The notes under the pieces are model-generated. The model was not told the DNA's origin, searched no databases, and worked only from the letters and a program-made list of their open reading frames with translations. Shown here piece by piece: positions 52,501 to 62,637 of a DNA stretch of 64,000 nt; the stretch's first letter is position 1, and each line of letters starts with the position of its first letter. This DNA comes from Phyto melanocephala (lineage: Eukaryota > Arthropoda > Insecta > Diptera > Rhinophoridae), in assembly GCA_941918925.1 (NCBI GenBank), contig OW799237.1, positions 12,443,201 through 12,507,200 of the forward strand, read 5' to 3'. The position numbers and the translations under genes were made by a program.

Positions 52501-53820
52501 GGAGCCGTTGGCGTCTTCTTCATCATCTAGTGTAATTTTTTTCATTAGAACACAACGCCATTTTGCTATGCCCGTAGCACCACCAGGACAGGGCTGAACA
52601 TTTACATCTCCCACACGCGTCATATTCCAAAATAGGTTACGAGCGTTGGTGGATCCACAAAACATATTGGTTTCATCCTCACCCCTCAAACCAGTGTTTA
52701 AATTGATGTTGTTAATTGATTTTATAACACCAGTCCCCAAAGTGGTATTTATACTGCCCAAAGAAGAGGCCGTAGTTGTGCCTGTAGGCAAAGGAGATTG
52801 TTGCTGTTGGCCTCTAGTAGTGGTTTTGGTGGTAAGCAGAGTACCATCATCACTGCCAGTACCTCCCACTCCCGTTAGTATTCTTGTATTAGGTGGTGCT
52901 GTAGTATTATTACTGCTGTTGTTATTACTATCAGGTGTTTTTCTGGTCTTGGTTTCAACTACATTTTTATGATTGTCTCCCCCTCTATTGGGTGTCTCTT
53001 TTCCCTGATCACTAGCAGGATATTGACCCAGTGTCGTGCTATGATGATGATGATGTAAAGGCGGTGGTGGTGGTAAGCCGTCATGTCTGGTGGGTGTTTT
53101 CAAAGCAGTATTATTATAGCCAGCCTTAAGTCTTCCGCCCGGCAATGTGGTATGTATTGTCGGTGGACCCTGTGAGGAAGGCACTGCATTTGGCATGCCA
53201 CCTAAAGGTAGATTCGTATTCGATAAACCCGATATAGGCATTTGTGGTCGTTGGGCAGGTGGCAAAGGTGGTGATAATACGGCAGGATTTATAATTGCAG
53301 AACTACCATTTGGTAATAAAGGTGGAGCATTCGATAGGACCCAAGGCGGCGGACTGGGACGATTTGTTGTGGTCGATGTTTGTGACGCTGATATGCATTG
53401 ATAATGAGCTTCTAAATATTTATGAGTACCCGGACAAGGATCACCAAACATGCTGGTTGTAGCCAAGACACTACAACTTTGTTTATGAGCACATCTAAGA
53501 AACGAAAATTTCAACGTTAAAAGGTATCGAAGAGAAATCATAAAATGCTCTAGGATCGCGGTAAAGTTTTTTGCTTATAAATTTTGAAGAAAATTGTCAA
53601 AAAAAATGTATTATGCTTTCGTAAACTAACCTTGAATTGAGCACTGTTAAACTTTTAGGAAACATACAATTAACACTCCATTCCATGTTGCCATGATCAT
53701 TGCATATCGTTATTGAAAAACGTCCATAATTTGCCCTTATCAGGTTTATCAAATCACCTGGTTCACATTCTATAGTCAATTTCTTACCTTCACAAGCATA
53801 AGCAGTTTGATATTTTGGAG
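43535..53820 (-). CDS. Cirl: Cirl / latrophilin-type adhesion GPCR (5' end missing)
   Basis: Eleven exons on the minus strand join in frame: 53820-53631, 53494-51990, 51926-51699, 51638-51434, 51302-51062, 49254-49086, 46765-46536, 46472-46375, 46205-46019, 45892-44208, 43946-43535 (about 1,715 residues). In order: a rhamnose-binding-type lectin domain ([20 protein letters not shown]), a Pro/Ser/Thr-rich linker, a hormone-receptor motif, a GAIN domain, a GPS with CVFWNY ... [14 protein letters not shown] (predicted cleavage HL/T), seven membrane helices, then a long cytoplasmic tail with Gln, His and acidic runs ending [10 protein letters not shown]. Drosophila Cirl acts in mechanosensory neurons and modulates cAMP. 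The signal peptide exon is not found and must lie upstream. A 2.3-kb intron between the TM2-3 and TM4-5 exons holds two transposable elements. Confidence 0.96.
47584..48275 (+). repeat. Dispersed repeat, copy G, in a Cirl intron
   Basis: Both ends are intact (TATACCCTTCACACAG; hairpin and CTTACTTGTT). The tRNA-promoter-like module and most of the T tract are deleted. Near the right end a 20-base unit (TTTTTTATATATGTATG-type) is expanded to about five copies (48,076-48,168). It is opposite to Cirl transcription. Confidence 0.85.
48432..48807 (-). mobile_element. Non-autonomous Helitron in a Cirl intron
   Basis: Read on the minus strand it starts TCTATATATATAAAAGTGAC and ends GGGTTGGCTAG preceded by GTAGCAACGCGCGCC, between A and T. 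It has about two diverged array units. Its 5' end matches the 28.9 kb element. It lies in the same transcriptional sense as Cirl. Confidence 0.87.
50237..51061 (-). CDS. Cirl: Open frame continuing from Cirl TM1 exon into the intron (alternative C-terminus)
   Basis: The TM1 exon ends at 51062 with AAG/GTAAGATC. If this donor is not used, the frame stays open for 274 more codons, from [19 protein letters not shown] to [14 protein letters not shown] and a TGA at 50237-50239. The product would keep the lectin, GAIN and GPS domains and one membrane helix ([20 protein letters not shown]), then a tail very rich in Asn, Gln, Ala and His, instead of helices 2-7. A 275-codon run without stops in AT-rich intron DNA is unlikely by chance. 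A possible poly(A) signal (TTTATT on plus) is at 49824-49829. Expression is not shown by sequence alone. Confidence 0.55.
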   Translation of the reverse strand, partial: VRSSRQQNHLNRSRRCQGGSGGSVIGGLASSMGGSTRRPNNIIDQTHESIQIVNTSNTNAANVTSPSTTNATNNIQNLQQQLNLQHLQNLNQAPSNLNANNFIQHNSIRNSNRNNLNANNYNLQQLQQQQQQVVAAAAAAVVVANNNQRNLQMNNLNLNLNLQPPHNHGHNLNHNHLSHQQQQQMETSMSNTSAAAVAAAASIAAALQQHHNNTNTAAAAAAMVAQASNNLNVNNRNNNRNNSSNNSNRINNSDPNNIIMQGNMDDLQYKWWWW

Positions 53821-56369
53821 CTAAAATTTTGGTTTTGTTATAAACGGTTAGCTAGGACTTATTGAAATGTTTTTAAAATCTTTAATGACTTTAAAAGTAG
53901 TAAATAACAATATAATCAACAATATGTTATAATATAATATGGATTATAAAAAATTAATATAATTTATTATATCAAATTAGTTGTTGACGATGTTTGTAGT
54001 TGGATTTTTGTAATTAGAATTGGTTTGGTTCTTGGAGCTGAATATGGTGTACCTGTAAAGATACTTTTTTATATATGAAAGTGACCAATGGGGTCAAATA
54101 TGTATGGAATATATAGTAATATTAAAAAGTACAATGTAACTCTGATACTTTTACTCTTAAGATTTTTGGATGTTATTGAAAAATTCAAATTTTTATTTTG
54201 TATACTTAGTGAGGTGATATTTAAGTTTGGAGTAGTAGAATTAGCAGATAACAAGTTACTTAAGATTGCATATAAATTGACATGGATTTCATATTAGTTT
54301 TCTATTTATCATATGTACCAGATCCAAATCCTCAAAAGACCGCAGATTTTAAATCAATGACCAACGCCTTTATAACAGAGTCTTAAAAATGATAGTTGAT
54401 GTTGAAACTAAAATAAAATTATTAAAAAAATACGTCAACTTTTGCCATATACGATTCAAAAGTACAAAACAATATAAATTTTTCAAACTTTATTTAAATG
54501 ATTAAAAATGTAAAACTGTATATTAATAATTCCGGTAGTTCAACAACTGTTAGTTGTGTATATTTTAAGTTAACAAATGTTTACATTAAAGATAAAATTA
54601 TAAGCGTTCATGTGTAACTTCTAATATCGTAAAAAAATTTTCGCATTACAAAACAAAATTGCTTTAGACATTTTAAATAAGTGTCAACTTACCCCATGTT
54701 TGTTTGGCTTTTGTAGTTAATAAACCATATTTATATGTAAAACGTTCTCAGAGTTGACTGTAGCTAGAAATACAGCAAATATAAAAATTAAGCTTTCAAT
54801 TAAAATGAAATAAAAAAGCAATTAATAAAAAAAATAATAAATTAAAACGAATATTTTTTTTATGTGCGAACCTAATAAAAAAGAATGACCTATTGAAAGG
54901 AAAAAATTTATTGTAAACAAGTGGGACCGTACCACGAATCTTCCCTCAACAGAATTTTGCAAGCATTTTTATTTTAAAAAAATATTTTAACATTATTAGT
55001 GCAATTCGTTTTGTATTCCTCTTTGTTTTGTCAGTGAATGTTTTGATGTAACGTAACTTTAAGTATTGAATAAAATCGTATAATAGCGTTCTTTTTGTCT
55101 ATTTTATCTTGAAAAATATGGTTAACATTCCCAACAATAAAAGAAGGTTGATGTTTACCCACAAAAATTTGAATGGTCTATTGAATTTTTATAGCATATT
55201 CATATACCTATATATATACATATGTATGGATAAGCTTGTCTGAAGTTGTTTTTGTCGCTGTTATGGACCTTTTTATATGCACATGTAGAATATGCATGTG
55301 TATTTTCTTTTTATTCAATAGCCATATCCAGTAAGATGTACAATTTTAAGTTAGGGTTATTGGTTATATTTTTCATTACCTATATATATATACTATTACT
55401 AATATTTAATCTATTTGATTTTCATTTTGTTAAATATTTAAAGAGTTCTAGCAATACGCTTCGGCCTTACAGCAGTGAAACAAGCCGAGGCAAAATTTTC
55501 GGCGGCGGCGGCTATAACAAATTGAAATCGGCGGCTAAAAATTTTAAAGTGACGTCACTTAAAATTTAAAAAAAAATCTAACGGTAATATATTACTAAAT
55601 TTGTCATCTCTATTTCGAAGAAAACTTCTTCTCGAGTCGACTGAAGCTGATCAAAACGGCAGCTTTCTTCAGCCGTTTTAAGCCGACAAAAAACGATGTT
55701 TTTTAAGCCAGAAAGAACATACCACATAATTGTCATATTATCAAATTAATTTAATTAAAAAATTTGTTATCAAAACACCAATGTCTTTTCTTACAATTGT
55801 GTTGAATGAAGAAGTTTTATTTATTTCTACCATGTTTGTTATTAAACAATACCAAGACCAATTTATAACATTCATTACAGACTCCACATCAAAACAAAAA
55901 AAAAAATTATCGTCTAGTGCGGTTTACAAACTTGTCTTTATTGGACTTTAATTTCTCAGAAATTAAGTCAGAGATTGCGCTATGGTTAATACAAGTCGAC
56001 CATTGATTGTGGTGGAAAATGTGGTTACATTGATCTGAAATGTAATTTGTTGAAGTACAAATTTGGCAATAAATTAATTTAGAGAACTGACCCTCCCATA
56101 TTCCCTTCAAGGTCGGTTAAACTCTTTTTCGATTTTTTTCTGTTGTCTACGATAAGTCACTGAATTATGTTGATAACCAGCAACAATCAACGTCATGGAG
56201 GCAAATATTTTGTTATTCACGATATACATATGTATGTACGTCCATCGATGCTTGAAAAAGTGGCCATAAATTGGTGACCAAAATGAGCTCCTTTAAGAAC
56301 ATATAAAATTTTCATACGACAGAAATAATTTTCAAATATTAATGTCATGTAGTACCTAATTAAAATTTC
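53821..56369. other. Non-coding region upstream of the visible Cirl exons
   Basis: It is probably Cirl intron or 5' flank. No signal-peptide exon could be identified. A GC-rich patch at 55,440-55,720, unlike its surroundings, holds CGGCGGCGGCGGC, a CRE palindrome and the short stem AAAACGGC / GCCGTTTT. Confidence 0.5.
55535..55570. promoter_or_regulatory. CRE-centred palindrome
   Basis: TGACGTCA (55550-55557) is the centre of a longer near-palindrome, AAATTTTAAAG-TGACGTCA-CTTAAAATTT, with one extra base on the left arm. Confidence 0.35.
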
Positions 56370-56718
56370 AAAAAAATTCGGGAGTAAATTGGTATTGAAA
56401 ATCAGAAAAATCGGTACATAAACAACCGATATATGAGGAAGAACCAGGACCACCTCGTTTTTTTCACAACATACAAACTTGGTATACTAGTCAGGGTGAA
56501 TGTATTTTTTTTTTTATTAATATAAGTATATTTATATTTTTTATTTTTAATTTATAATTTTACAATGCGATATTTTAATATATGTATGTATGTATGTTTT
56601 TTATATGTGAAGTATATTAATGAGGTGAATGGTGATACAAATAATTGTTATTGCATGACTACACGTTGTGAAGGGTATGTAAGATTCGACACGGCCGAAT
56701 ATAGCACTCTTACCTGTT
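56370..56718 (+). repeat. Dispersed repeat, copy H, partial
   Basis: It is recognisable from ATTCGGGAGTAAATTGGTAT through ACCACCTCGTTTTTTTCAC to the right end GTGAAGGGTATGTAAGATTC, hairpin CGACACGGCCG and TACCTGTT. The left end is missing and the T tract is short. Confidence 0.7.
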
Positions 56719-59123
56719 TGTTTTTTTTGTTTTTTGTAACCTAAATGTAACTTTTTTTATACCTAATAAAAACCTCATTTAATGTAAATAAAAAAAATAT
56801 ATATAGAAAGGTGCTTTTATTAATTTTTTAAGTGCTCATTTTTCTTGTCCTAACTGTACAAACTTGCTGCCAGTTGCTGCTAACTACAAAACGAGTTTTT
56901 ATGAAAAGTTCAGCCAATTTTTTCTTAATTGATTTACATAATTAAGAAAAATTAAAAATAATAAAATAAAGAGTTATTTAAGAAATGGTGTATGGTTCTA
57001 TTGATTTGCTAAATTTACCTATTAACTCAGACAAGTGCATCCATTATTAGAGTTCCCCTTTCTTCCTAATTGAATTACTAATGTACCTGTTACCTTCCAA
57101 AAAAGATTAGTTTTATTCAAATTTAATTTATTTTTCTGCAATTTATAGTAGGTATACGTTAATAAATAAAATTTAGAATAACTAAACCTGTGTGCAATAT
57201 AAGAGATATCTTTTTTCCACCTCATTATTTTCTAAAAAAAATTAGTTACAATTTTTATTTGTGACGACACCGGTAAAGGGCAAATTCTGCACAATTTTAA
57301 GAAAACTAAGTAATTAAAAAAATTATACCTAATTTGAAACTTGAAATTTTTTTGTAAATAATTGGAATCTACAATTTTTTGGTGATCTAATATACAATTT
57401 TATCCCAAAAAACAAATGGATTCATTTCGACCACATGAATGTAGAAAATCCCCCCAAGTTCGGATCAAAATACTGTTACTGGTAGCCCTGCTGCAGTCCT
57501 TCATTTTAAATGCATTCCCAAATACATTTTTCTGGTTCTTGTGTATAGACATACATACACATGTTATAAGTGTACCACGGTGTATATACACAAAAACTTA
57601 TCTATAAACTCGTAATACATATGTAAGCAATAAAAACAACGAATGTACTGTATTTTTTTGGGTTGGTTGTGTATACTAGTGAGTAGGTATATATTGGAAA
57701 AAAAAAATACCAGATACAGAAAAAACAAGCAATGCAAAGAAGAGTTGAAAAGTCATAAAAAAAATTTATTTTTGGATTAAGAAATTAAATAAATATACAT
57801 ACTTAGCCATAACTCCATGATTTGCTATATATAAGACAATAAAATACTGGTGAATAACGCCTACAGCAGTTCTTCAGAGTTAAAAAAGGTTTCAAGTTAT
57901 ACTTTAAAAAAGACATCACACACTTTTTAAAAAGTTTTAATTGATATTTTATGTATCTAGTAGTAGTGCACAACTGGTTTTTTTGAAGATAAAAACTGGA
58001 TTTTTCACACTGGTCTCATTTGTAAAGACTTCGATGGTGAAATTTTTATATTATAAATAAATAAAATTATTTTTGAAATTTCTGTTAATTTTAGGTAATA
58101 TTTTACAAATTTGTTATGGAATATCAAGTTTTAATTAAAACTTGTATTAAAATTTAAACGGAGCTTTAATTCGAACACAACCTTACAGCGCTGAAAATTT
58201 CTCTATACTGAAAAGAGTTGCCGTGAAATTGCAGTACTCTGAAAAATCCCATGAGGAAATTTTACATCTACAGTGGTGCAAAAATGAGTATTATTAAAAA
58301 TTTATTCAGAGACGGAAAAGCTGAGACAACGTAATACACTTAATTCAGACGATGATTTAATAGCTGAAATTTTTTTATTTCTCATTTAAAGAATCTACAA
58401 TATTTCTTCATTTTGTTTTGAGATTATTTATTTTACTTCATTACTTGCTCGCTCGTATTAAAAAAAAATATGAAACCTCTAACTACAAGTATAAATATTT
58501 GTAATGAAAAATATTTTGAAAATTGGTTGGTTGACTTTTACGTATAGTGATATTTTTTTACAAAAATATTTGCATAAATCGATTATTTTCGCTTTAAAAC
58601 AAGAAGGCGTTAGTTGCATAAAGAAGAGTGTTGTGCATTTACACTTCTAACATTAACCGTATCTTTGAATTATCTTACTATGTGATTTTAAGACGTAAGA
58701 CTGGATTTTATAAACCTATTAAATATATAAATAATAATATTTTTTAACTAAAAGTGAATCCACATCTACAACAATCCACAAAATTAATTAATTAATCAAT
58801 CAATCATTGGTTCCCACCCCAAAAACGAAAAAGTAAGTTCAATAAAGTAAAACAAACGCATGAATGAATGAATTGTTTATGGAACAATGAGTTTTTTGAG
58901 GAGAAAACTAAAATAAAAAAGAGAGTTAAGGAAATATTACAAATACTGAGAAATAATATATGAATGGCTGAATCTTGATAAAGAAACAATAGGGCCAAGT
59001 TTTGTGCTTTGCAAGGAGCTCTTAATAAACCAAAAGACACAGATCGTCACGCCAACACCAAAAATCATTCAAAAACTTTTAAAATAAATCTAGTTCTAAA
59101 TTGCATATTACAAAATGATATAT
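56719..59123. other. Non-coding AT-rich stretch
   Basis: No gene recognised; only short open frames without domain features. Confidence 0.5.
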
Positions 59124-59509
59124 TGGGCCAATTCAAAGTAGACTCTCATATTGTACTATGTCATATAATTCATATTAATATGACTAGTGACTTTGAACAC
59201 CTTTTGTTAACAAATTATGTATTTAATACAAGAAAGAAGACAAAGAGATGACGCTGTTAAAAATTGTATGTATACAGGAAAGAAGAAAATAGAAAATATT
59301 CTCTCTGAGAGGTGAAAAGCGAAGAAATTCTCTCTGAGAGACAGTATGGTTAAAAGTATAACATAAACAATTTCTTATACATAGGAAACAAATGTGTAAA
59401 GTCTTATTATTTTTTTGTATGGAAATTACTAACAAAAATTTTATGCGTGCATAAAATAATATGAAATAGTACAAATATGACTGATATGCAACCACTTTGA
59501 ATTGGCCCA
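59124..59509. mobile_element. ~386-base TIR element
   Basis: TGGGCCAATTCAAAGT at the left is inverted as ACTTTGAATTGGCCCA at the right. Weaker inverted similarity continues inward (TTGTACTAT ... TCATAT). The interior has a repeated ATTCTCTCTGAGAG word. No transposase. The target duplication is unclear. Confidence 0.7.
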
Positions 59510-59667
59510 TTGTTAATCATAACTTACGATATGTAAGCATATACATATAATAATGTGTTTATTAATAATATAATATGCAAAAAAATTTTTTGTTGTATAA
59601 TTATTAAATAATATTTTTTTTATGTTTTTATATTAATTTTCAAAAGTTATTTTATATATTAAATAAA

Positions 59668-59708
59668 TTATTTATTTATTCCAATTCCGTAATATAAAGC
59701 CACAAAGG
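59668..59708 (-). repeat. Truncated non-LTR retroelement 3' end, second copy
   Basis: It has the same word as at 39,694: on the minus strand GGCCTTTGTGGCTTTATATT, ACGGAATTGG, then AATAAATAAATAA. The similarity may continue rightward to about 59,960, but this is weaker. Confidence 0.5.
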
Positions 59709-60184
59709 CCAATTATAATATATTACATAGTTAGAAAACGCCTAAGCATAGCCTTATAATAAAAATATAATATACTATACATTATATACATTATTTTACA
59801 ATTTCAATAACAAACAGTCTCATTTATTTGCTCCCCAAGCATAAAAACATTAGGTCATATATTAAGGTAATAATATAAAAAGTAATAAAAAAAAAAAATA
59901 GTCCAGTTAGGGAGGCTCATCACCACAGTTCAAAAAAAGAAAAGAAAAAAAAAGAAAAATTAGACAGCAGCAAAATGTCTCATAAGTTTTAATTTGAAAA
60001 CATTAAAAAATTCGTGGTATACTTATATTAATTTTCAAAGAACAAAATTTAAAACAAAATCACCTCTTTGGTGCCACTTTTTGTATAAATCCCCTTTATT
60101 GATACATTTTGAAAATATCCAACGGTAACGCTGGTGGTATGTAACTTGTAAATGCAACTTAAAATGCACGTTAAAGCGATTCTC

Positions 60185-60784
60185 TAACCTACCGTTGCCA
60201 CATGCAAGTGCAAGTGAAAAAAAACCAATACACTAACACTTTTTTACTAACACAACTACACTTTGGCAACCTGCGACTCAGCTTGCGAAGAAATTTTTAA
60301 GCAAGTAAAATTTTTACAGTTACGGCAAGTAAAGTGACAAGCCGAAAAACAGTGTTGTCTAATACTGAGTTTTTTGTTAACTCAACAATATATCATACAA
60401 TTGTGGTAAATAATTCAGCTAATTTTTTTAATAAATATGTATATATGTATATGAAGAATATTAAGAAAAAAATATAAATATTCATTTAAAATGTAAGTTT
60501 TAATATAAATAACCAAATTTAATAAAAAAAATTACATTAAAAAGTTACATGTCTAAAGGTAACGTTCAATAGTGGCTATTGACAACACTTAATTACCAAT
60601 TGAAGCAGCGCCATTTGTTTTAAACTTGTTTGAAGTTTATTTGTTGACGACATTTTAAAAATGAACTTGCACTGTGCTGTGTAGCCACTCAAAAATTTTT
60701 TTTTTTTGGCATTTCTCCTGATTTGCGTTAGTAATACGTATACACTACTTGCAAGTAAATACTTGCCTGTGGCAACGTAGGATA
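60185..60784. mobile_element. ~596-base TIR element just upstream of mRpL41
   Basis: ACCTACCGTTGCCACATGCA on the left and TGCCTGTGGCAACGTAGGA on the right are imperfect inverted repeats, flanked by TA on both sides. CAAGT-type words recur at both ends. Its right end lies about 170 bases before the mRpL41 ATG. Superfamily not determined. Confidence 0.65.
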
Positions 60785-60956
60785 AAGCTGAGTTACTCAT
60801 CTCTTCTGAAATACACCACTATGTATGTACCTAAAGATACGACCCTGCCTATAACAGCTCTTAAGTGTTATTGTGAATTATAAGAATCTGTAAACACGGA
60901 AATCTGAGGACTACCGTGGTTATTTAATAATTGCCAAGAATTTTAAAAGAAAATTT

Positions 60957-61457
60957 ATGCAGACTATTAAACAACTCCTAACAGTGGCTTTTAAAAGCCA
61001 ACAGCGTACAATTTTCACTACAGCACCGGTAGAAGGTAAACGAAATTTCCGTAAATTCTTGGTGTACAATAAGCGTGGTACGAAGGTAGTCAAAGAGGCA
61101 CAACGAACACAGCTAAATCCACCAGTTCCAGTGCATAAAAGAGGTGTACGCGATACGGGCATGATAGTAAATGGAAAGTATGTGGAAATACCTGAGAAAA
61201 TACCAGAAATTATAGTGCCTAATTTAGAAGATTGCAAATTAAAGCCATATGTGTCGTACAAATCGCCTGATGTCATACAATCAGAATTTACTAGTTTAGA
61301 TTTATTCAATGCCGTTTACTCAACGAAGATAATACAAGACTTTAAAGAGGGAAAAATAGAGGAAGATGGAGCGCCCATGGAACCTTCTGAATACGAATTG
61401 TTAAAGGCTGAGGAGGCTTTGCAAAGAGCACGTAAAACGGGATCTGATATATTCTAG
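60957..61457 (+). CDS. mRpL41: Mitochondrial large-subunit ribosomal protein L41
   Basis: A single exon encodes 166 residues. The core IVPNLEDCKLKPYVSYKSPD matches the MRPL41 signature (VVPDLxxFKLKPYVSY in human). The N-terminus MQTIKQLLTVAFKSQQRTIF is basic and free of acidic residues, consistent with a mitochondrial targeting sequence. The protein is a component of the 39S subunit of the mitochondrial ribosome. AATAAA at 61504-61509 follows the stop by about 45 bases, and a second signal lies in the palindrome at 61,583-61,617. It converges with the RSRC1-like gene. A transposable element abuts the likely promoter. Confidence 0.93.
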   Translation: MQTIKQLLTVAFKSQQRTIFTTAPVEGKRNFRKFLVYNKRGTKVVKEAQRTQLNPPVPVHKRGVRDTGMIVNGKYVEIPEKIPEIIVPNLEDCKLKPYVSYKSPDVIQSEFTSLDLFNAVYSTKIIQDFKEGKIEEDGAPMEPSEYELLKAEEALQRARKTGSDIF

Positions 61458-61867
61458 AATTTTTTTGAGTAAAATTGTGGGTATTAAATATACCGATATT
61501 TAAAATAAAAAACAGCTTAAACTTTTAGAAAACTTATTTACATGCATATATGGTATAAAACAGTATATATATATATACAATAAAGGCATATTTATTATTA
61601 TTGAATAAATATGCCTTGATATACAATATATAAAATTGAGTGTAACTACTATGTTTATTAAAACTTCAATTATTTTAAAAGTTGGAATTTGTCAAAAACT
61701 ATTCAGTCATATATTTTTGACGATATAGAAAAAGTTTATGCACCCATTTATCTTGTTTTTGGTCAGCATCACCTAGGAACTAAAAAATTAGTTTTTTTAA
61801 AAAATGATCGTATATATATTCGTATATACATAGATAGACCTTTCTGGAGAACACATAATTGTATACA
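61458..61867. other. Convergent 3' interval between mRpL41 and the RSRC1-like gene
   Basis: It contains the palindromic poly(A) region (listed) and AT-rich sequence. No further gene. Confidence 0.5.
61583..61617. terminator. Palindromic bidirectional poly(A) signal region
   Basis: AAGGCATATTTATT (61583-61596) and AATAAATATGCCTT (61604-61617) form a perfect 14-base inverted repeat with a 7-base loop. One arm gives AATAAA on the plus strand, the other AATAAA on the minus strand, between two convergent genes. Confidence 0.5.
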
Positions 61868-61974
61868 TTAAAAAATGTATTGTACGTGTTTGTACAATTT
61901 CATGTATGCCTGTGTTTCTATATGCTCTATTAAAAATGTTCTATCTACGCAGATATAAGAAAACTTAAACATAC

Positions 61975-62637
61975 GTTTGAGTGTAATAGCTTTTCTTTTG
62001 TGTTAACATCTTTCAGTTTATCCAGATTCATAGTAAACGTCACTGTTTCCGCTTGTAAATCTATAATAACCTTGTCCGAAGACAATGTAGCTTTCGCGGG
62101 AGCTTCTCTATCTTTTGTACTAAAGAAAGCTCTTGGCACAAAAGTGTCTTCCTCAATAGTTTCCAAGGCTTTTTGCACCTTATAGTCCATTAAATCAATA
62201 GCTTTAGCAACGGCAACAGTACTAGTGTTGGAGACTGCAGTTGCACTTCTAGAATTGCTATCCGAACTGGGCGCTCGCGTCTTGTTATGAGAGCTTGAAT
62301 ATTTTGAAGTGCGACTATTACGACTGCTGCGGCTGTCCCGTGAGCTTGACGAAGATGTAGACGAAGTGCTAGAGCTGCGACTACGACGTCGGTGTTTAGT
62401 CTTTTTGGAACGTTTGATTTTTTTAGATTTTGATTTATAATAACGGGATGAGTGGTAATCCCTGTCTCTGTCATAGTCACGATCTCTGTCGCGTTCTCTA
62501 TCACGGCTGCTGCATTCCCACTCACGGTCTCTATCCCTTTCGCGTTCTCTATCCCGGTTTCGTTCTTTATCACGGGACTGGGATCTAGTTTTATGTTTAG
62601 TCCGTTGATAGCTGGATGACCTTTCAGATTCTCTCAT
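61975..62637 (-). CDS. RS-rich nuclear protein, RSRC1/SRrp53-like (first coding exon)
   Basis: The ATG at 62637 opens 221 codons. Residues ~14-60 are Arg/Asp/Glu repeats, ~65-115 are Arg/Ser repeats, followed by Ser-rich linker. The segment VQKALETIEEDTFVPRAFFS resembles the RSRC1 stretch [20 protein letters not shown], and LLHSN may correspond to its LAHPN. RSRC1 is a nuclear splicing factor aiding 3' splice-site choice. The frame meets a good donor AAC/GTATGT at 61975/61974. Reading through gives only 9 more residues. A possible last exon is 61909-61868 after a 65-base intron (AYMKLYKHVQYIF, stop), but its acceptor tract is weak, so the true C-terminus is unresolved. Confidence 0.65.

Noticed and set aside
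53981..54059. Possible extra Cirl exon after a CTTTACAG acceptor
   Set aside because: It gives a short frame with no donor before its stop and does not encode a signal peptide, so it is not supported.
61868..61909. Terminal exon for the RSRC1-like gene
   Set aside because: Phase and intron length fit, but the acceptor tract is weak and the peptide lacks the expected Trp-containing C-terminus, so it is mentioned but not annotated as coding.
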